From contig NZ_CP031447.1 in assembly GCF_003391095.1 (NCBI RefSeq), forward strand, positions 2,232,001 to 2,296,000: a DNA stretch of 64,000 bases. The letters are read 5' to 3'. The notes under the pieces are model-generated. The model was not told where the DNA came from. It saw nothing but the letters and a program-made list of their open reading frames with translations, and searched no databases. The translations under genes were made by a program, and so were the position numbers. This DNA is from Austwickia chelonae. Its GTDB lineage: Bacteria > Actinomycetota > Actinomycetes > Actinomycetales > Dermatophilaceae. Below are positions 1-7,335 of this stretch, piece after piece; position 1 is the first letter of the stretch, and each line of letters begins with the position of its first letter.

Positions 1-173
1 TCGGTGAGCGTGTTCTTCACCACGGAGTACGTTCCGTTTTCACGCAGCGAGTTCCGCAGCTCCTTGAGCTGGGCCACGGTCAGACCGCGGTACTCCGTGA
101 GAACGGCCGCATCGGACTCACGGAACTTGTCCCTGAGTTCGGCGATGGCTGCCTGCTTCTGCGGCGTTGCCAT
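1..173 (-). CDS. rplJ: 50S ribosomal protein L10, N-terminal part (cut by window edge)
   Basis: The reverse strand opens with ATG at 173 and reads [20 protein letters not shown] followed by [16 protein letters not shown], the conserved start of L10, the stalk-base protein that carries L7/L12 on the ribosome. Only the first 57 codons lie in the window; the gene runs off the left end. An AAGGAGG Shine-Dalgarno lies just upstream. It follows rplK-rplA in the usual order and is preceded by an attenuator-type leader (separate entries), so autogenous control by L10 is likely. Confidence 0.95.
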   Translation of the reverse strand, partial: MATPQKQAAIAELRDKFRESDAAVLTEYRGLTVAQLKELRNSLRENGTYSVVKNTLT

Positions 174-216
174 GGGGCCTCCTTCTCCTGGTGTGCCGGC
201 ACCCAGCAGCCCCACG

Positions 217-249
217 AAAAAAGGCTCCCGGCGCAAGTCACGGGAGCCT
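217..249 (-). terminator. Intrinsic terminator/attenuator in rplJ leader
   Basis: On the minus strand GGCTCCCG (248-241) and CGGGAGCC (230-223) form a perfect 8-bp stem around a 10-nt loop, followed directly by six U (222-217). This is the only hairpin noted in the window with a clear U-run. It ends 43 nt before the rplJ start codon, the position expected of the attenuator in an L10 leader. Confidence 0.85.
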
Positions 250-400
250 AAAGGAACGCAAAAACGTCACCTTCGCATATCGTGGCCTGCGCCGGACACC
301 CTAAATCGCTGTTCAGGGGCCTTCGGCTGCCTTCAGAATTAACCTGAAAGGCAGCAACCGGCGGTCATGGGTCGAAATGAATTCTACTAAGAACAGTCCC
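250..400 (-). promoter_or_regulatory. L10 leader (autoregulatory 5' UTR of rplJ)
   Basis: The untranslated stretch before the attenuator can fold on the minus strand: CTGCCTTTCAGG (357-346) pairs imperfectly with the CTGAAGGCAG segment near 340-330, and a purine-rich AAGGTGACG lies near 273-265. In bacteria L10 or L10-L7/12 binds such leaders and shifts the balance with a downstream terminator. Location and architecture fit; the precise covariance-model match cannot be tested here, so the boundaries are approximate. Confidence 0.6.
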
Positions 401-440
401 AGCAACCAAATCTGATCTAGCTAAAGAGCTCTCCACTTAC

Positions 441-488
441 TGTTGGAGGGGCTCGCTCATCGGATCCGATGAGCGAGCCCCTCCAACA
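441..488 (-). terminator. 48-bp perfect palindrome downstream of rplA
   Basis: Two 24-nt arms (441-464 and 465-488) are exact reverse complements meeting at GGATCC with no loop. It lies 15 nt past the rplA stop codon and before the L10 leader. No U-run follows on the minus strand, so if it terminates it is of the U-less type reported in actinobacteria; RNA processing or 3'-end protection are alternatives. Confidence 0.7.
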
Positions 489-503
489 ATCAAGAAAAAC
501 AGA

Positions 504-1223
504 TCAGCCGTTGGACTGGTCCTCGTCCATCAAGCTACGAGTCTTCGACGAGTCCAGCGGGATGCCCGGGCCCATCGTGGTCGACATCGTGGCCTTGGTG
601 ATGTAACGGCCCTTGCTGGCGGAAGGCTTCAGACGAAGAATCTCCTCCATCGCCGCAGCGTAGTTCTCGACCAGGGCCTCCTCGGAGAAAGAGGTCTTTC
701 CGATGATGAAGTGGAGGTTACTGTGCTTGTCCACGCGGAACTCGATCTTTCCGCCCTTGATGTCGGTCACAGCCTTGGCAACATCCATCGTCACCGTTCC
801 GGTCTTCGGGTTAGGCATCAAGCCGCGCGGGCCCAGAACCTTACCGAGGCGACCGACCTTACCCATGAGGTCCGGGGTCGCGACCACCGCGTCGAAATCA
901 AGCCAGCCACCCTGGATCTTGGTAAGCAGCTCGTCTGATCCGACGTAGTCTGCTCCAGCTTCCTTGGCTGCTTCTGCGTTCGCGCCAGTGGCGAAAACGA
1001 GAACCCGAGCGGTCTTACCCGTCCCGTGAGGCAGGTTGACCGTGCCTCGCACCATCTGGTCAGCCTTACGAGGGTCGACACCCAACCGAAGTGCAACCTC
1101 GACAGTGGCGTCGTACTTGGTCGTGCTGGTCTCCTTGGCCAGACGCACAGCTGCCAGCGGTGCGTACAGCCGATCAGCCGAGATCTTTTCCGCTGCTGCG
1201 CGGTAAGACTTGCTGCGCTTCAT
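504..1223 (-). CDS. rplA: 50S ribosomal protein L1
   Basis: 239 aa, normal for L1, which binds 23S rRNA and forms the mobile L1 stalk at the E-site. The family signature [18 protein letters not shown] is intact, and the C-terminal [14 protein letters not shown] is typical. I chose ATG at 1223 ([14 protein letters not shown]) because AAGGAG lies 5 nt upstream; an in-frame start six codons earlier has no better site. rplK lies 213 nt upstream, a long gap for this pair, containing a hairpin (1381-1430). L1 usually represses its own operon in bacteria; I could not identify the binding site here. Confidence 0.97.
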   Translation of the reverse strand: MKRSKSYRAAAEKISADRLYAPLAAVRLAKETSTTKYDATVEVALRLGVDPRKADQMVRGTVNLPHGTGKTARVLVFATGANAEAAKEAGADYVGSDELLTKIQGGWLDFDAVVATPDLMGKVGRLGKVLGPRGLMPNPKTGTVTMDVAKAVTDIKGGKIEFRVDKHSNLHFIIGKTSFSEEALVENYAAAMEEILRLKPSASKGRYITKATMSTTMGPGIPLDSSKTRSLMDEDQSNG

Positions 1224-1380
1224 GACTTCTCCTTGGATCATTTCGAAAGGAAAACGTGGTGCGGGCTAGCGCTGCCCTTCCACTGGTGTGGGCTGATCCG
1301 CGATAAACCAGAGTTCCTACAACGACAATTTCTGTCGAGGTAGCCTCAGAAGCTCTACTAACGGCGGTCAGCTCCAAAGC

Positions 1381-1430
1381 AGTGTTTCCTTGCCTCACAC
1401 CGCAGATGACGAGAGAAGCAAGGGAACACT
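1381..1430 (-). terminator. Hairpin between rplK and rplA
   Basis: AGTGTTTCCTTGC (1381-1393) and GCAAGGGAACACT (1418-1430) are inverted repeats with 12 of 13 pairs and a 24-nt loop, starting 7 nt past the rplK stop codon. No U-run follows. It could be a partial terminator, a processing site or an L1-responsive element tuning rplA relative to rplK. Confidence 0.45.
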
Positions 1431-1436
1431 AAGAGG

Positions 1437-1865
1437 TCATTCGACCGTGACGCCCATAGAACGAGCTGTACCTGCGATGATCTTCATAGCCTGATCAATG
1501 TCGTTCGCGTTGAGATCGACCATCTTCTGTTGAGCGATCTCCCTGACCTGGTCCTGCGTCAGGTTGGCAACCTTGTTCTTGTGCGGCTCTCCAGAGCCCT
1601 TCGCAATGCCAGCAGCCTTCTTGATCATCTCAGCGGCCGGAGGCGTCTTGGTGACGAAGGTGAAGGAGCGGTCTTCGTAGACGGTGATCTCAACGGGGAT
1701 CACGCTGCCACGCTGGGCCTCCGTCGCAGCATTGTACGCCTTGACGAACTCCATGATGTTGACACCATGCTGACCCAACGCCGGACCCACCGGGGGCGCC
1801 GGGGTGGCCTGGCCAGCCTGGATCTGAAGCTTGATGTAACCGGATACCTTCTTCTTGGGAGGCAT
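1437..1865 (-). CDS. rplK: 50S ribosomal protein L11
   Basis: 142 aa, full length for L11, which binds the GTPase-associated centre of 23S rRNA. The N-terminal proline-rich switch region ([20 protein letters not shown]) and the C-terminal RNA-binding half ending in [10 protein letters not shown] are both present. An AAGGA Shine-Dalgarno precedes ATG at 1865 by about 10 nt. It lies 98 nt downstream of nusG in the classical order and probably shares transcripts with rplA. Confidence 0.97.
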   Translation of the reverse strand: MPPKKKVSGYIKLQIQAGQATPAPPVGPALGQHGVNIMEFVKAYNAATEAQRGSVIPVEITVYEDRSFTFVTKTPPAAEMIKKAAGIAKGSGEPHKNKVANLTQDQVREIAQQKMVDLNANDIDQAMKIIAGTARSMGVTVE

Positions 1866-1963
1866 ATCGATCTGTCCTTCTCAGTGTTGTAGGCCTACGC
1901 CGTGGGCGATGACCTGGTTGCATGAAGGTACGGCGGTACCGCACCTGTGTTCTTCGTCCTCTA

Positions 1964-2731
1964 TCAGATCTTCGCGACCTGGTTGAACGAAAGCTCGACG
2001 GGAGTTTCACGACCGAAGATCGAAACCAGAACCTTTAGTTTTTGTGTCTCCGGAATGACCTCGGAAATGGTGGCAGGCATCGTCTCGAAGGGACCCTCCA
2101 TCACCGTGACGGATTCCCCGACCTCGAAGTCCACAGCGCTCGCGTCTGTCACGACCTTCGGCGCAGGTTTGGCAGCCCCGACCTTGGGCTCTTCCTCGAT
2201 CGAGGGAGCCAGCATCGAGAAGACTTCGTCCAGGCTGAGCGGCACCGGAGAATAAGCATTTCCAACGAACCCAGTTACCCCAGGGGTGTGCCGGACTGTG
2301 CCCCAGCTCTCATCGGTGAGATCCATCCGGACGAGCACGTAACCGGGCATACGTACCCGACGCACCAGCTTCTTCTGTCCGTTTTTAATCTCGGTGACCT
2401 GTTCCATCGGCACCTCGACCTGGAAGATGTAGTCCTCCATGTTGAGGGACTGAGCTCGCTGCTCGAGGTTGGCCTTCACCCGGTTCTCATAACCAGCGTA
2501 GCTGTGGACCACATACCAATCGCCGGCCTGTCCTCGCAGCATGGCACGTAGCTCGTCCATGGCTTGGCTCTCGTCAGAGTCGACAGGAGCATCTACCGAG
2601 TCGGTCTCCGTTGCAGCTACTGCATCGGTCCCAGCCGCTGATTGTGCGAGAGCGGGCTCCTCGGCATCGGAGGTGACCCTGATGGGGTCGGCCCGGTCTT
2701 CCGAAACGTCGGAAGTCCACTGATCAGACAC
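1964..2731 (-). CDS. nusG: Transcription termination/antitermination protein NusG
   Basis: The NGN domain (from about [20 protein letters not shown]) and a C-terminal KOW domain ([20 protein letters not shown]) are complete. NusG travels with RNA polymerase and couples transcription to ribosomes and Rho. An acidic, Ala/Thr-rich N-terminal tail of about 70-80 residues precedes the NGN domain, as is common in actinobacteria. I favour GTG at 2731 because AGGAAAGG (2747-2740) lies 8 nt upstream; ATG at 2764 is in frame but has no Shine-Dalgarno. The tail is not conserved, so this is a ribosome-site argument only. secE ends 68 nt upstream. Confidence 0.93.
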   Translation of the reverse strand: MSDQWTSDVSEDRADPIRVTSDAEEPALAQSAAGTDAVAATETDSVDAPVDSDESQAMDELRAMLRGQAGDWYVVHSYAGYENRVKANLEQRAQSLNMEDYIFQVEVPMEQVTEIKNGQKKLVRRVRMPGYVLVRMDLTDESWGTVRHTPGVTGFVGNAYSPVPLSLDEVFSMLAPSIEEEPKVGAAKPAPKVVTDASAVDFEVGESVTVMEGPFETMPATISEVIPETQKLKVLVSIFGRETPVELSFNQVAKI

Positions 2732-2799
2732 GTCGATGACCTTTCCTGTGCTAGCGGCCGACATCAAATGCCGGGGTCGTAACAGAGCTGGGGAAACAG

Positions 2800-3078
2800 C
2801 TAAGAATCTTTACCCGCAAACACCCAGAAGACAAGCTTGGTGAAGAGCGTGTCCATCCCGAAGACGAAAAGCATGATCACCACGACAAAAATGATGACCA
2901 CAGTCGTGTAGGTAGCCCATTCCGAACGAGTAGGTCTGACAACCTTGCTCAGTTCGTCCAGGATCTGCCGGATGAAGAGGCCGATCGCTGCGAACACACC
3001 TCTACGCTGACCCGATTTCCGCTTATCAGAACGCGAAGAAGCGGAGCGCGAGGCGCCTGTCAGGCTGTCGTCGGCCAC
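2800..3078 (-). CDS. secE: Preprotein translocase subunit SecE
   Basis: 92 aa, a single-helix SecE: a basic Ser-rich cytosolic N-terminus, the conserved amphipathic stretch [20 protein letters not shown], then one membrane helix (about [20 protein letters not shown]). SecE clamps SecY in the Sec channel. The first in-frame ATG (3087) directly abuts AGGAG with no spacing, so translation probably starts at GTG 3078, which is 9 nt from that AGGAG. It lies between tRNA-Trp and nusG, the standard actinobacterial arrangement. Confidence 0.93.
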   Translation of the reverse strand: MADDSLTGASRSASSRSDKRKSGQRRGVFAAIGLFIRQILDELSKVVRPTRSEWATYTTVVIIFVVVIMLFVFGMDTLFTKLVFWVFAGKDS

Positions 3079-3100
3079 CGTTCTCATCTCCTGCGCTGAT

Positions 3101-3133
3101 CGGCGCCACAGCGCATGCAGTGCTGTGGCGCCG
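3101..3133 (-). terminator. Hairpin between tRNA-Trp and secE
   Basis: CGGCGCCACAGC (3101-3112) pairs perfectly with GCTGTGGCGCCG (3122-3133) around a 9-nt loop. It lies 77 nt past the tRNA-Trp 3' end and ends only 4 nt before the region holding the secE AGGAG. No U-run follows. It may end tRNA transcripts, limit read-through into secE, or act as a leader element. Confidence 0.55.
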
Positions 3134-3209
3134 GTGGCGGGTACTTATGTGAAGTGTTGTCCTGAATCAGTGCCGGATCCACCAAGATGATCGACTCGAC
3201 ACGTCACCG

Positions 3210-3282
3210 CAGGGCAGGAGGGACTCGAACCCCCAACCGCCGGTTTTGGAGACCGGTGCTCTGCCAATTGAGCCACTGCCCT
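3210..3282 (-). tRNA. tRNA-Trp (anticodon CCA)
   Basis: The reverse strand folds as a cloverleaf: acceptor AGGGCAG/CTGCCCT, D-arm GGCTCAATTGGCAGAGC, anticodon stem-loop with CTCCAAA giving CCA, and T-arm GGGGGTTCGAGTCCC. It is 73 nt, discriminator G, no encoded CCA. Location upstream of secE is the common bacterial position. Confidence 0.97.
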
Positions 3283-3299
3283 ATGGACTTTCTTACCCC

Positions 3300-3328
3300 A
3301 CCATCCAGCGGCTCCTACAAGATGTCAA
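3300..3328 (-). promoter_or_regulatory. Candidate promoter of tRNA-Trp
   Basis: On the minus strand TTGACA (3328-3323) is a perfect -35, then a 17-nt spacer and GATGGT (3305-3300), a fair -10. Predicted initiation falls within about 10-15 nt of the mature tRNA 5' end at 3282. Confidence 0.55.
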
Positions 3329-3438
3329 ATACCTTGAAGGAGCACTTGGAAAAGCTTCGTAAGTGCGTCCGAGGGTAGAGCATACGTGAACACATGCCTG
3401 ACTGGCCAACCAGGCACCCCGTAACCGGGTTCAAGAGG

Positions 3439-4503
3439 TCACAGAGACAGCCCCACCATGATCGGTTCGTTCACGAGCGTGACTCCGAAGGCGCCCTGGA
3501 CCCCTTCCCGGACCTGCCTAGCGAGTGCAATCACATCCGCGGCTCGCGCCTGCCCACGGTTCGTCACCGCCAGCACATGTTTGGTCGATAGTGCAGCGGG
3601 CCCAGGAAGCCCGTGTCCCTTACCGAATCCGGCCTGAGCAATCAACCACGCCGCGCTAGTTTTGATCTGCCCTGCCCCTGACGGAAAACGCGGCACAGAG
3701 GAGTAGCGCTCCGATCCCGCGGCTTTTCGGGACAGAGCCTCGAACTCGTCCTCGGAGAGCACCGGATTCATGAAGAACGAACCACAGCTCCACGTGTCAT
3801 GGTCTGCGAGATCGAGCAACATACCGCGCATCCGACGCTGCGCCAGCACGGCCTCACGCACCTCGGTGAGATCCCGCCGGTCCCCTTGGACCGCGTCCAG
3901 ACCTTTAGTCAGGTCTGCATAGGCCAGCGGCTGAGACAGGCGACTCCGCTCCAGTCTGAAAAATACGTCCAAAACCACGTATCGGTCCGAGTGTTTAAAC
4001 CGACTGTTTCGATAGCTGAAGTTGCACTCCTCGTTGGAGAGTTCTTCAACCTTCCCCGAGCGTCGGTCCCATGCCCGCACTTTCTCGATGGTCTGCGACA
4101 CATCCTGGCCATAGGCGCCAACGTTCTGCACCGGAGTCGCACCCACCATCCCCGGAATGCCAGCCAAGGATTCAACCCCGGACCATCCTTCGGTGACAGC
4201 GCGGTCCACAAAGGTCCCCCAGGACTCACCTGCAGCTACTTGGACCAGGACCGTGTCGGCGTCCGCTTCCTCCACAGATACCCCGTTTGAAAGAACCCTG
4301 ACGACTGTGCCGTCGAATCCGGCGTCCCCGATCAACAGATTTGAGCCGCCAGAAAGTAGCAGGACACGCTCGGAATCCCGATCTGCTTTCTGTACTGCGG
4401 AAATGATCTCCTCCGCTGACCGAGCCGAGACGAGCCTGCGAGCAGGACCACCCACCCGCATTGTCGTCAGAAGCGCCAGCTCGACATCGGCTTGTGCATC
4501 CAT
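3439..4503 (-). CDS. murB: UDP-N-acetylmuramate dehydrogenase (UDP-N-acetylenolpyruvoylglucosamine reductase)
   Basis: 354 aa. This FAD- and NADPH-dependent enzyme reduces enolpyruvyl-UDP-GlcNAc to UDP-MurNAc in cytosolic peptidoglycan precursor synthesis. The FAD-binding motif SGGSNLLIGD is at residues 51-60, followed by GIPGMVGATPVQNVGAYGQD, and the catalytic serine lies in CGSFFMNPVL. I start at ATG 4503 (MDAQADVELALLTTMRVGGP): it overlaps the stop of the upstream dehydratase gene as ATGA and has GAGAAGG upstream; a longer in-frame version would run well into that gene. Confidence 0.95.
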   Translation of the reverse strand: MDAQADVELALLTTMRVGGPARRLVSARSAEEIISAVQKADRDSERVLLLSGGSNLLIGDAGFDGTVVRVLSNGVSVEEADADTVLVQVAAGESWGTFVDRAVTEGWSGVESLAGIPGMVGATPVQNVGAYGQDVSQTIEKVRAWDRRSGKVEELSNEECNFSYRNSRFKHSDRYVVLDVFFRLERSRLSQPLAYADLTKGLDAVQGDRRDLTEVREAVLAQRRMRGMLLDLADHDTWSCGSFFMNPVLSEDEFEALSRKAAGSERYSSVPRFPSGAGQIKTSAAWLIAQAGFGKGHGLPGPAALSTKHVLAVTNRGQARAADVIALARQVREGVQGAFGVTLVNEPIMVGLSL

Positions 4504-4940
4504 CAGTTCCCAGCCTTCTCCTGGTCGGAAGCCAATACCACTCTCGTCCTCGAGAGCACTTTCTCCTGGCCACACCGGACTTCGAGCTCAATCACCACGC
4601 CACACGCAGTGACCTCCTTCACCTGTCCAGTCGCCACGATCTCTACAACGCCTGAGGGCGGAACGACGACAGGAGCCACGAACTTCGTGCTGTAACTCCT
4701 GACCACAGACGGATCGACCATCAGCGTACTGAGCACCTCGACGGCAGCTCCCATGGTCCACATGCCGTGAGCGATCACATCCGGTAAGCCCACCGACCGT
4801 GCGAACTGTTCATCCCAATGAATGCGATTATGGTCACCACTTGCCGCAGCGTAGGCGACCAGTCGTTCACGATCGACAGTGACCTTCAGCGGCCCTAGAC
4901 AATCCCCCACTGTCAGCTGTGACACCTTCGACAACGTCAT
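4503..4940 (-). CDS. MaoC-family (R)-hydroxyacyl dehydratase, HadB-like
   Basis: 145 aa hot-dog fold protein with the hydratase-2 motif: SGDHNRIHWDEQFARSVGLP then VIAHGMWTMG, placing the catalytic Asp/His pair in the first half. Such proteins dehydrate 3-hydroxyacyl thioesters in fatty acid elongation. It overlaps the upstream HadA-like gene by 4 nt and murB downstream by 1-3 nt, so the three are co-translated. In mycolate makers the HadAB/HadBC pair serves FAS-II; the same gene pair beside murB also exists in actinobacteria without mycolates, so the substrate here is unassigned. Confidence 0.85.
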   Translation of the reverse strand: MTLSKVSQLTVGDCLGPLKVTVDRERLVAYAAASGDHNRIHWDEQFARSVGLPDVIAHGMWTMGAAVEVLSTLMVDPSVVRSYSTKFVAPVVVPPSGVVEIVATGQVKEVTACGVVIELEVRCGQEKVLSRTRVVLASDQEKAGN

Positions 4941-5386
4941 GAGGTTTCCTCCGCTCGGACAAGCATCATGGAAACGACATCTCCTACACGGATGCCTTCG
5001 ACAAATAGCTCACAACGGGTCGTGACCATCCCATTCCCCCGAACCATGCGCGCTCGATCAACGTGGAGAACCGCTGTCACCTCATCTCCAGCGACCAGTG
5101 GGGAAGACATCTCAAAACGCTCTTCGGCGTGGACCACTCTGGAGAAATCGATCCCGGCCTGCGGATCGGTGATGTATTGCGCTTCGCATCGCTGCGCGAT
5201 GACCACGGCATAAGTGGGAGGCGCGACCACGTCTCGATAACCAGCTGCTCGGGCGGCTTCTACCTCATGATGCAAAGGGGATCGCGCGCCGACTGCACGA
5301 GCAAAATCTCGTACGGCCTCCCGCCCGATGAGGAAAGGCGGGCTCGGGTCGTAGGTCCGGCCCTCGAAATCGGAGTTCACAGCCAT
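4937..5386 (-). CDS. MaoC-family dehydratase, N-terminal-type partner (HadA-like)
   Basis: 149 aa hot-dog protein of the FAS1-like dehydratase type, with YDPSPPFLIGREAVRDFARA at the start and VVHAEERFEMSSPLVAGDEV in the middle. Members of this type usually lack the catalytic dyad and form a heterodimer with a HadB-like subunit, which is encoded next (4-nt overlap). ATG 5386 (MAVNSDFEGRTYDPSPPFLI) was chosen over a start 15 codons upstream that would enter the terminator hairpin at 5415-5454. Confidence 0.82.
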   Translation of the reverse strand: MAVNSDFEGRTYDPSPPFLIGREAVRDFARAVGARSPLHHEVEAARAAGYRDVVAPPTYAVVIAQRCEAQYITDPQAGIDFSRVVHAEERFEMSSPLVAGDEVTAVLHVDRARMVRGNGMVTTRCELFVEGIRVGDVVSMMLVRAEETS

Positions 5387-5414
5387 ATCGGTCAGCCTAG
5401 AACACCCGAAGAAT

Positions 5415-5454
5415 GTCTTTGGCGGTCGCACCAGAAGGTGCGACCGCCAAAGAC
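5415..5454 (-). terminator. Strong hairpin between rpmG and the hadA-like gene
   Basis: GTCTTTGGCGGTCGCACC (5415-5432) and its exact complement (5437-5454) form an 18-bp stem closed by AGAA. It begins 17 nt past the rpmG stop codon. No U-run on the minus strand. Likely ends the rpmG transcript. Confidence 0.75.
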
Positions 5455-5470
5455 GTTTAGCTGAAGTGGT

Positions 5471-5641
5471 TCAGCGGGTCTCTCGGTGTGCCGTGTGCTT
5501 GTGGCACTTCGGGCAGTACTTGTTCATCTCAAGACGGTCGGGGTCGTTCCGACGGTTCTTCTTAGTGATGTAATTCCGGTCCTTGCAGTCCACACAAGCA
5601 AGCGTGATCTTCGGACGGACGTCAGTGGACTTGCTGGCCAC
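5471..5641 (-). CDS. rpmG: 50S ribosomal protein L33 (zinc-ribbon form)
   Basis: 56 aa: [20 protein letters not shown], then [20 protein letters not shown] and [10 protein letters not shown]. Both CxxC pairs (CVDC and CPKC) are present, so this is the zinc-binding paralogue rather than a Cys-less form made under zinc starvation. The start is GTG at 5641 with AGGTAG upstream. Its position beside tRNA-Met and tRNA-Thr and ahead of the hadAB-like pair is typical of actinobacteria. Confidence 0.95.
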   Translation of the reverse strand: MASKSTDVRPKITLACVDCKDRNYITKKNRRNDPDRLEMNKYCPKCHKHTAHRETR

Positions 5642-5718
5642 GGGGCTACCTGACTTTCAGCTCGAGATATGCGCAGATACGAGGTCTCCGGGGCGAGACG
5701 CATCGAGACAAAAGAATA

Positions 5719-5748
5719 CGCGATTTCAGGCGGCTACCTGAAATCGCG
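5719..5748 (-). terminator. Hairpin downstream of the tRNA-Thr/tRNA-Met pair
   Basis: CGCGATTTCAGG (5719-5730) and CCTGAAATCGCG (5737-5748) pair perfectly around CGGCTA, starting 4 nt past the tRNA-Met 3' end. No U-run. Likely ends the tRNA transcript ahead of rpmG. Confidence 0.7.
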
Positions 5749-5752
5749 TCAG

Positions 5753-5826
5753 TAGCGAGGGCGGGACTCGAACCCGCGACACCACGATTATGAGTCGTGT
5801 GCTCTAACCACCTGAGCTACCCCGCT
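5753..5826 (-). tRNA. tRNA-Met (anticodon CAT, elongator type)
   Basis: Reverse strand cloverleaf of 74 nt: acceptor AGCGGGG/CCTCGCT with one G-U pair, D-arm TAGCTCAGGTGGTTAGAGC, anticodon loop CTCATAA giving CAT, and T-arm CGGGTTCGAGTCCCG. The A1-T72 pairing and absence of the initiator GGG/CCC anticodon stem point to elongator Met; a lysidine-modified Ile tRNA cannot be fully excluded. Confidence 0.9.
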
Positions 5827-5879
5827 AAGGGACCAAAGCAGGTGGTCACTGATCAGTGACCACCTCGCCTCAGAACCAG

Positions 5880-5952
5880 AGCCCCGATAGGGAATCGAAC
5901 CCTAGACCTTCTCCTTACCATGGAGACGCTCTGCCGACTGAGCTATCGGGGC
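5880..5952 (-). tRNA. tRNA-Thr (anticodon GGT)
   Basis: Reverse strand cloverleaf of 73 nt: acceptor GCCCCGA/TCGGGGC, D-arm TAGCTCAGTCGGCAGAGC, anticodon stem TCTCC/GGAGA around ATGGTAA giving GGT, T-arm AGGGTTCGATTCCCT. Lies 53 nt upstream of tRNA-Met and probably shares its transcript. Confidence 0.97.
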
Positions 5953-6039
5953 TTGCTTCCGCAACTCGCTTGCGGCTGCTCGGTAACTGTACAAGGTGAA
6001 CCCAGGAAGCGCGAAATCGGCGCTTCGCCGAGCCGCTCC

Positions 6040-6639
6040 TCAGTCATCCACACCTCTCGCGGCCAGTGCATCACCGACATGTCCCGCATGGTGAATGGTC
6101 CGGATCACCGTCGGAGTCGCCAACGCTCGCAGGCTGCGCTCCAACCCTCTCGCACGCCTCGCGTCACGGGTCTCTTCCAACAATCGCCTTACCACCGGGA
6201 TGGAACGCACGGTCAAGGCACAAAGCAAGCCCCAGCGCTCGGCATCGACCACTCGATCGGGAAGTCGTTCTGCCAGCGACACCGTCGTCTCCAACATGTC
6301 CTGGACTCGGGTCGTCAACGTGACCAAGCTGGCACCAGCCACCGCGACGATGAGGTTCGCACACATCACAGTGGCGAATACCCAGTCCTTCGACCACCAC
6401 TGATAAGCAAAAAGCGCAACGACGAACCAGCGAAGGGGCCACACCTGGGCCAGCGCAACTCGCGCAGGAACACGAGCCAACAGGTAAAGGAGTCCGACGA
6501 CGACCGAGATCGCTATTACTACTCGGAGATCTGCGATCACGAAGAGCAGCAGCGTCATCACGATGAGGAAGAGCATCTTGACCGACGGACGCACCCGGTG
6601 CACCAGCGTGTCGCCTGGCAAGTAGAGGCCGGTCAACAT
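6040..6639 (-). CDS. bioN: ECF transporter T component for biotin (BioN-type)
   Basis: 199 aa membrane protein with several hydrophobic segments (for example MLFLIVMTLLLFVIADLRVV) and the EcfT coupling motif in TRDARRARGLERS near residue 165, which contacts the ATPase. It forms the scaffold that couples ATP hydrolysis to movement of the substrate-binding S component. The start overlaps bioM by 7 nt. Biotin specificity is inferred from bioY two genes upstream. Confidence 0.88.
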   Translation of the reverse strand: MLTGLYLPGDTLVHRVRPSVKMLFLIVMTLLLFVIADLRVVIAISVVVGLLYLLARVPARVALAQVWPLRWFVVALFAYQWWSKDWVFATVMCANLIVAVAGASLVTLTTRVQDMLETTVSLAERLPDRVVDAERWGLLCALTVRSIPVVRRLLEETRDARRARGLERSLRALATPTVIRTIHHAGHVGDALAARGVDD

Positions 6640-7331
6640 GACATGAGCTCCCGATAGAAAGCCACCGATTCGCGCCCTGGCCCGTCATGAACGACTTTGC
6701 CACCATCGATCACCACGACCCGACCCCAGTCCATGAGCAGGTCCAGTTGATGAGTGACAAGGATCACCTGCTGGGAGAGCCCGGCGAGAAGGTCCGCGAC
6801 CTGTCGTGAATGTCTCAGGTCGAGCAAGGTCGTCGGCTCGTCGCAGACCAGAACCGACGGCTCGGTGACCATGATCGCCGCGATAGCCAGAAGCTGTTTC
6901 TGCCCGCTCGACAGAAGGTGTGCCGGATGATCTCGATGGCCCGCCAGCCCGAACCTGGCCAATACCTCCCCCACCAGGTGATCGACCTGATCTCGGGGAA
7001 GTTTGCGCCGACGTAAGGAGAAGGCGACGTCCTCGGCGACTGTCGGCATCACGATCTGCGCATCAGGGTTAGGGAAGACGAAACCGACATGGCGCCGCAC
7101 CTCTGCACCCTGTTTCGCCACATCGAGCCCGTTGACCACGATTTTTCCCCAAGAGGGGGTGACCAGTCCGTTGATCATCCGGGCCAGGGACGACTTACCT
7201 GATCCGTTTGCCCCGATAACGCCCACCCGCGACTCGGAAAGAGTCAGATCAATCCCGTCCAGGACCGTGCGTTCCCCGTAAGAATGACTGACCCCGGAAA
7301 AAACGATCCCGTTGTGACCAGCGAGGCTCAC
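6633..7331 (-). CDS. bioM: ECF transporter ATPase component (BioM-type)
   Basis: 232 aa ABC ATPase: Walker A GANGSGKSS (40-48), signature LSSGQKQLLAIAAIM, Walker B VLVCDEPTTLLD, and H-loop VILVTHQLD. As the single ATPase of the cassette it presumably acts as a homodimer with BioN and BioY. It starts 4 nt after the bioY stop codon and overlaps bioN, so the three genes form one operon. Confidence 0.92.
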   Translation of the reverse strand: MSLAGHNGIVFSGVSHSYGERTVLDGIDLTLSESRVGVIGANGSGKSSLARMINGLVTPSWGKIVVNGLDVAKQGAEVRRHVGFVFPNPDAQIVMPTVAEDVAFSLRRRKLPRDQVDHLVGEVLARFGLAGHRDHPAHLLSSGQKQLLAIAAIMVTEPSVLVCDEPTTLLDLRHSRQVADLLAGLSQQVILVTHQLDLLMDWGRVVVIDGGKVVHDGPGRESVAFYRELMSC

Positions 7332-7335
7332 CGAT

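Noticed and set aside
3395-3420. Possible murB terminator around GCCTG...CAGGC
   Set aside because: Only a 5-bp stem with weak inner pairing; not convincing.
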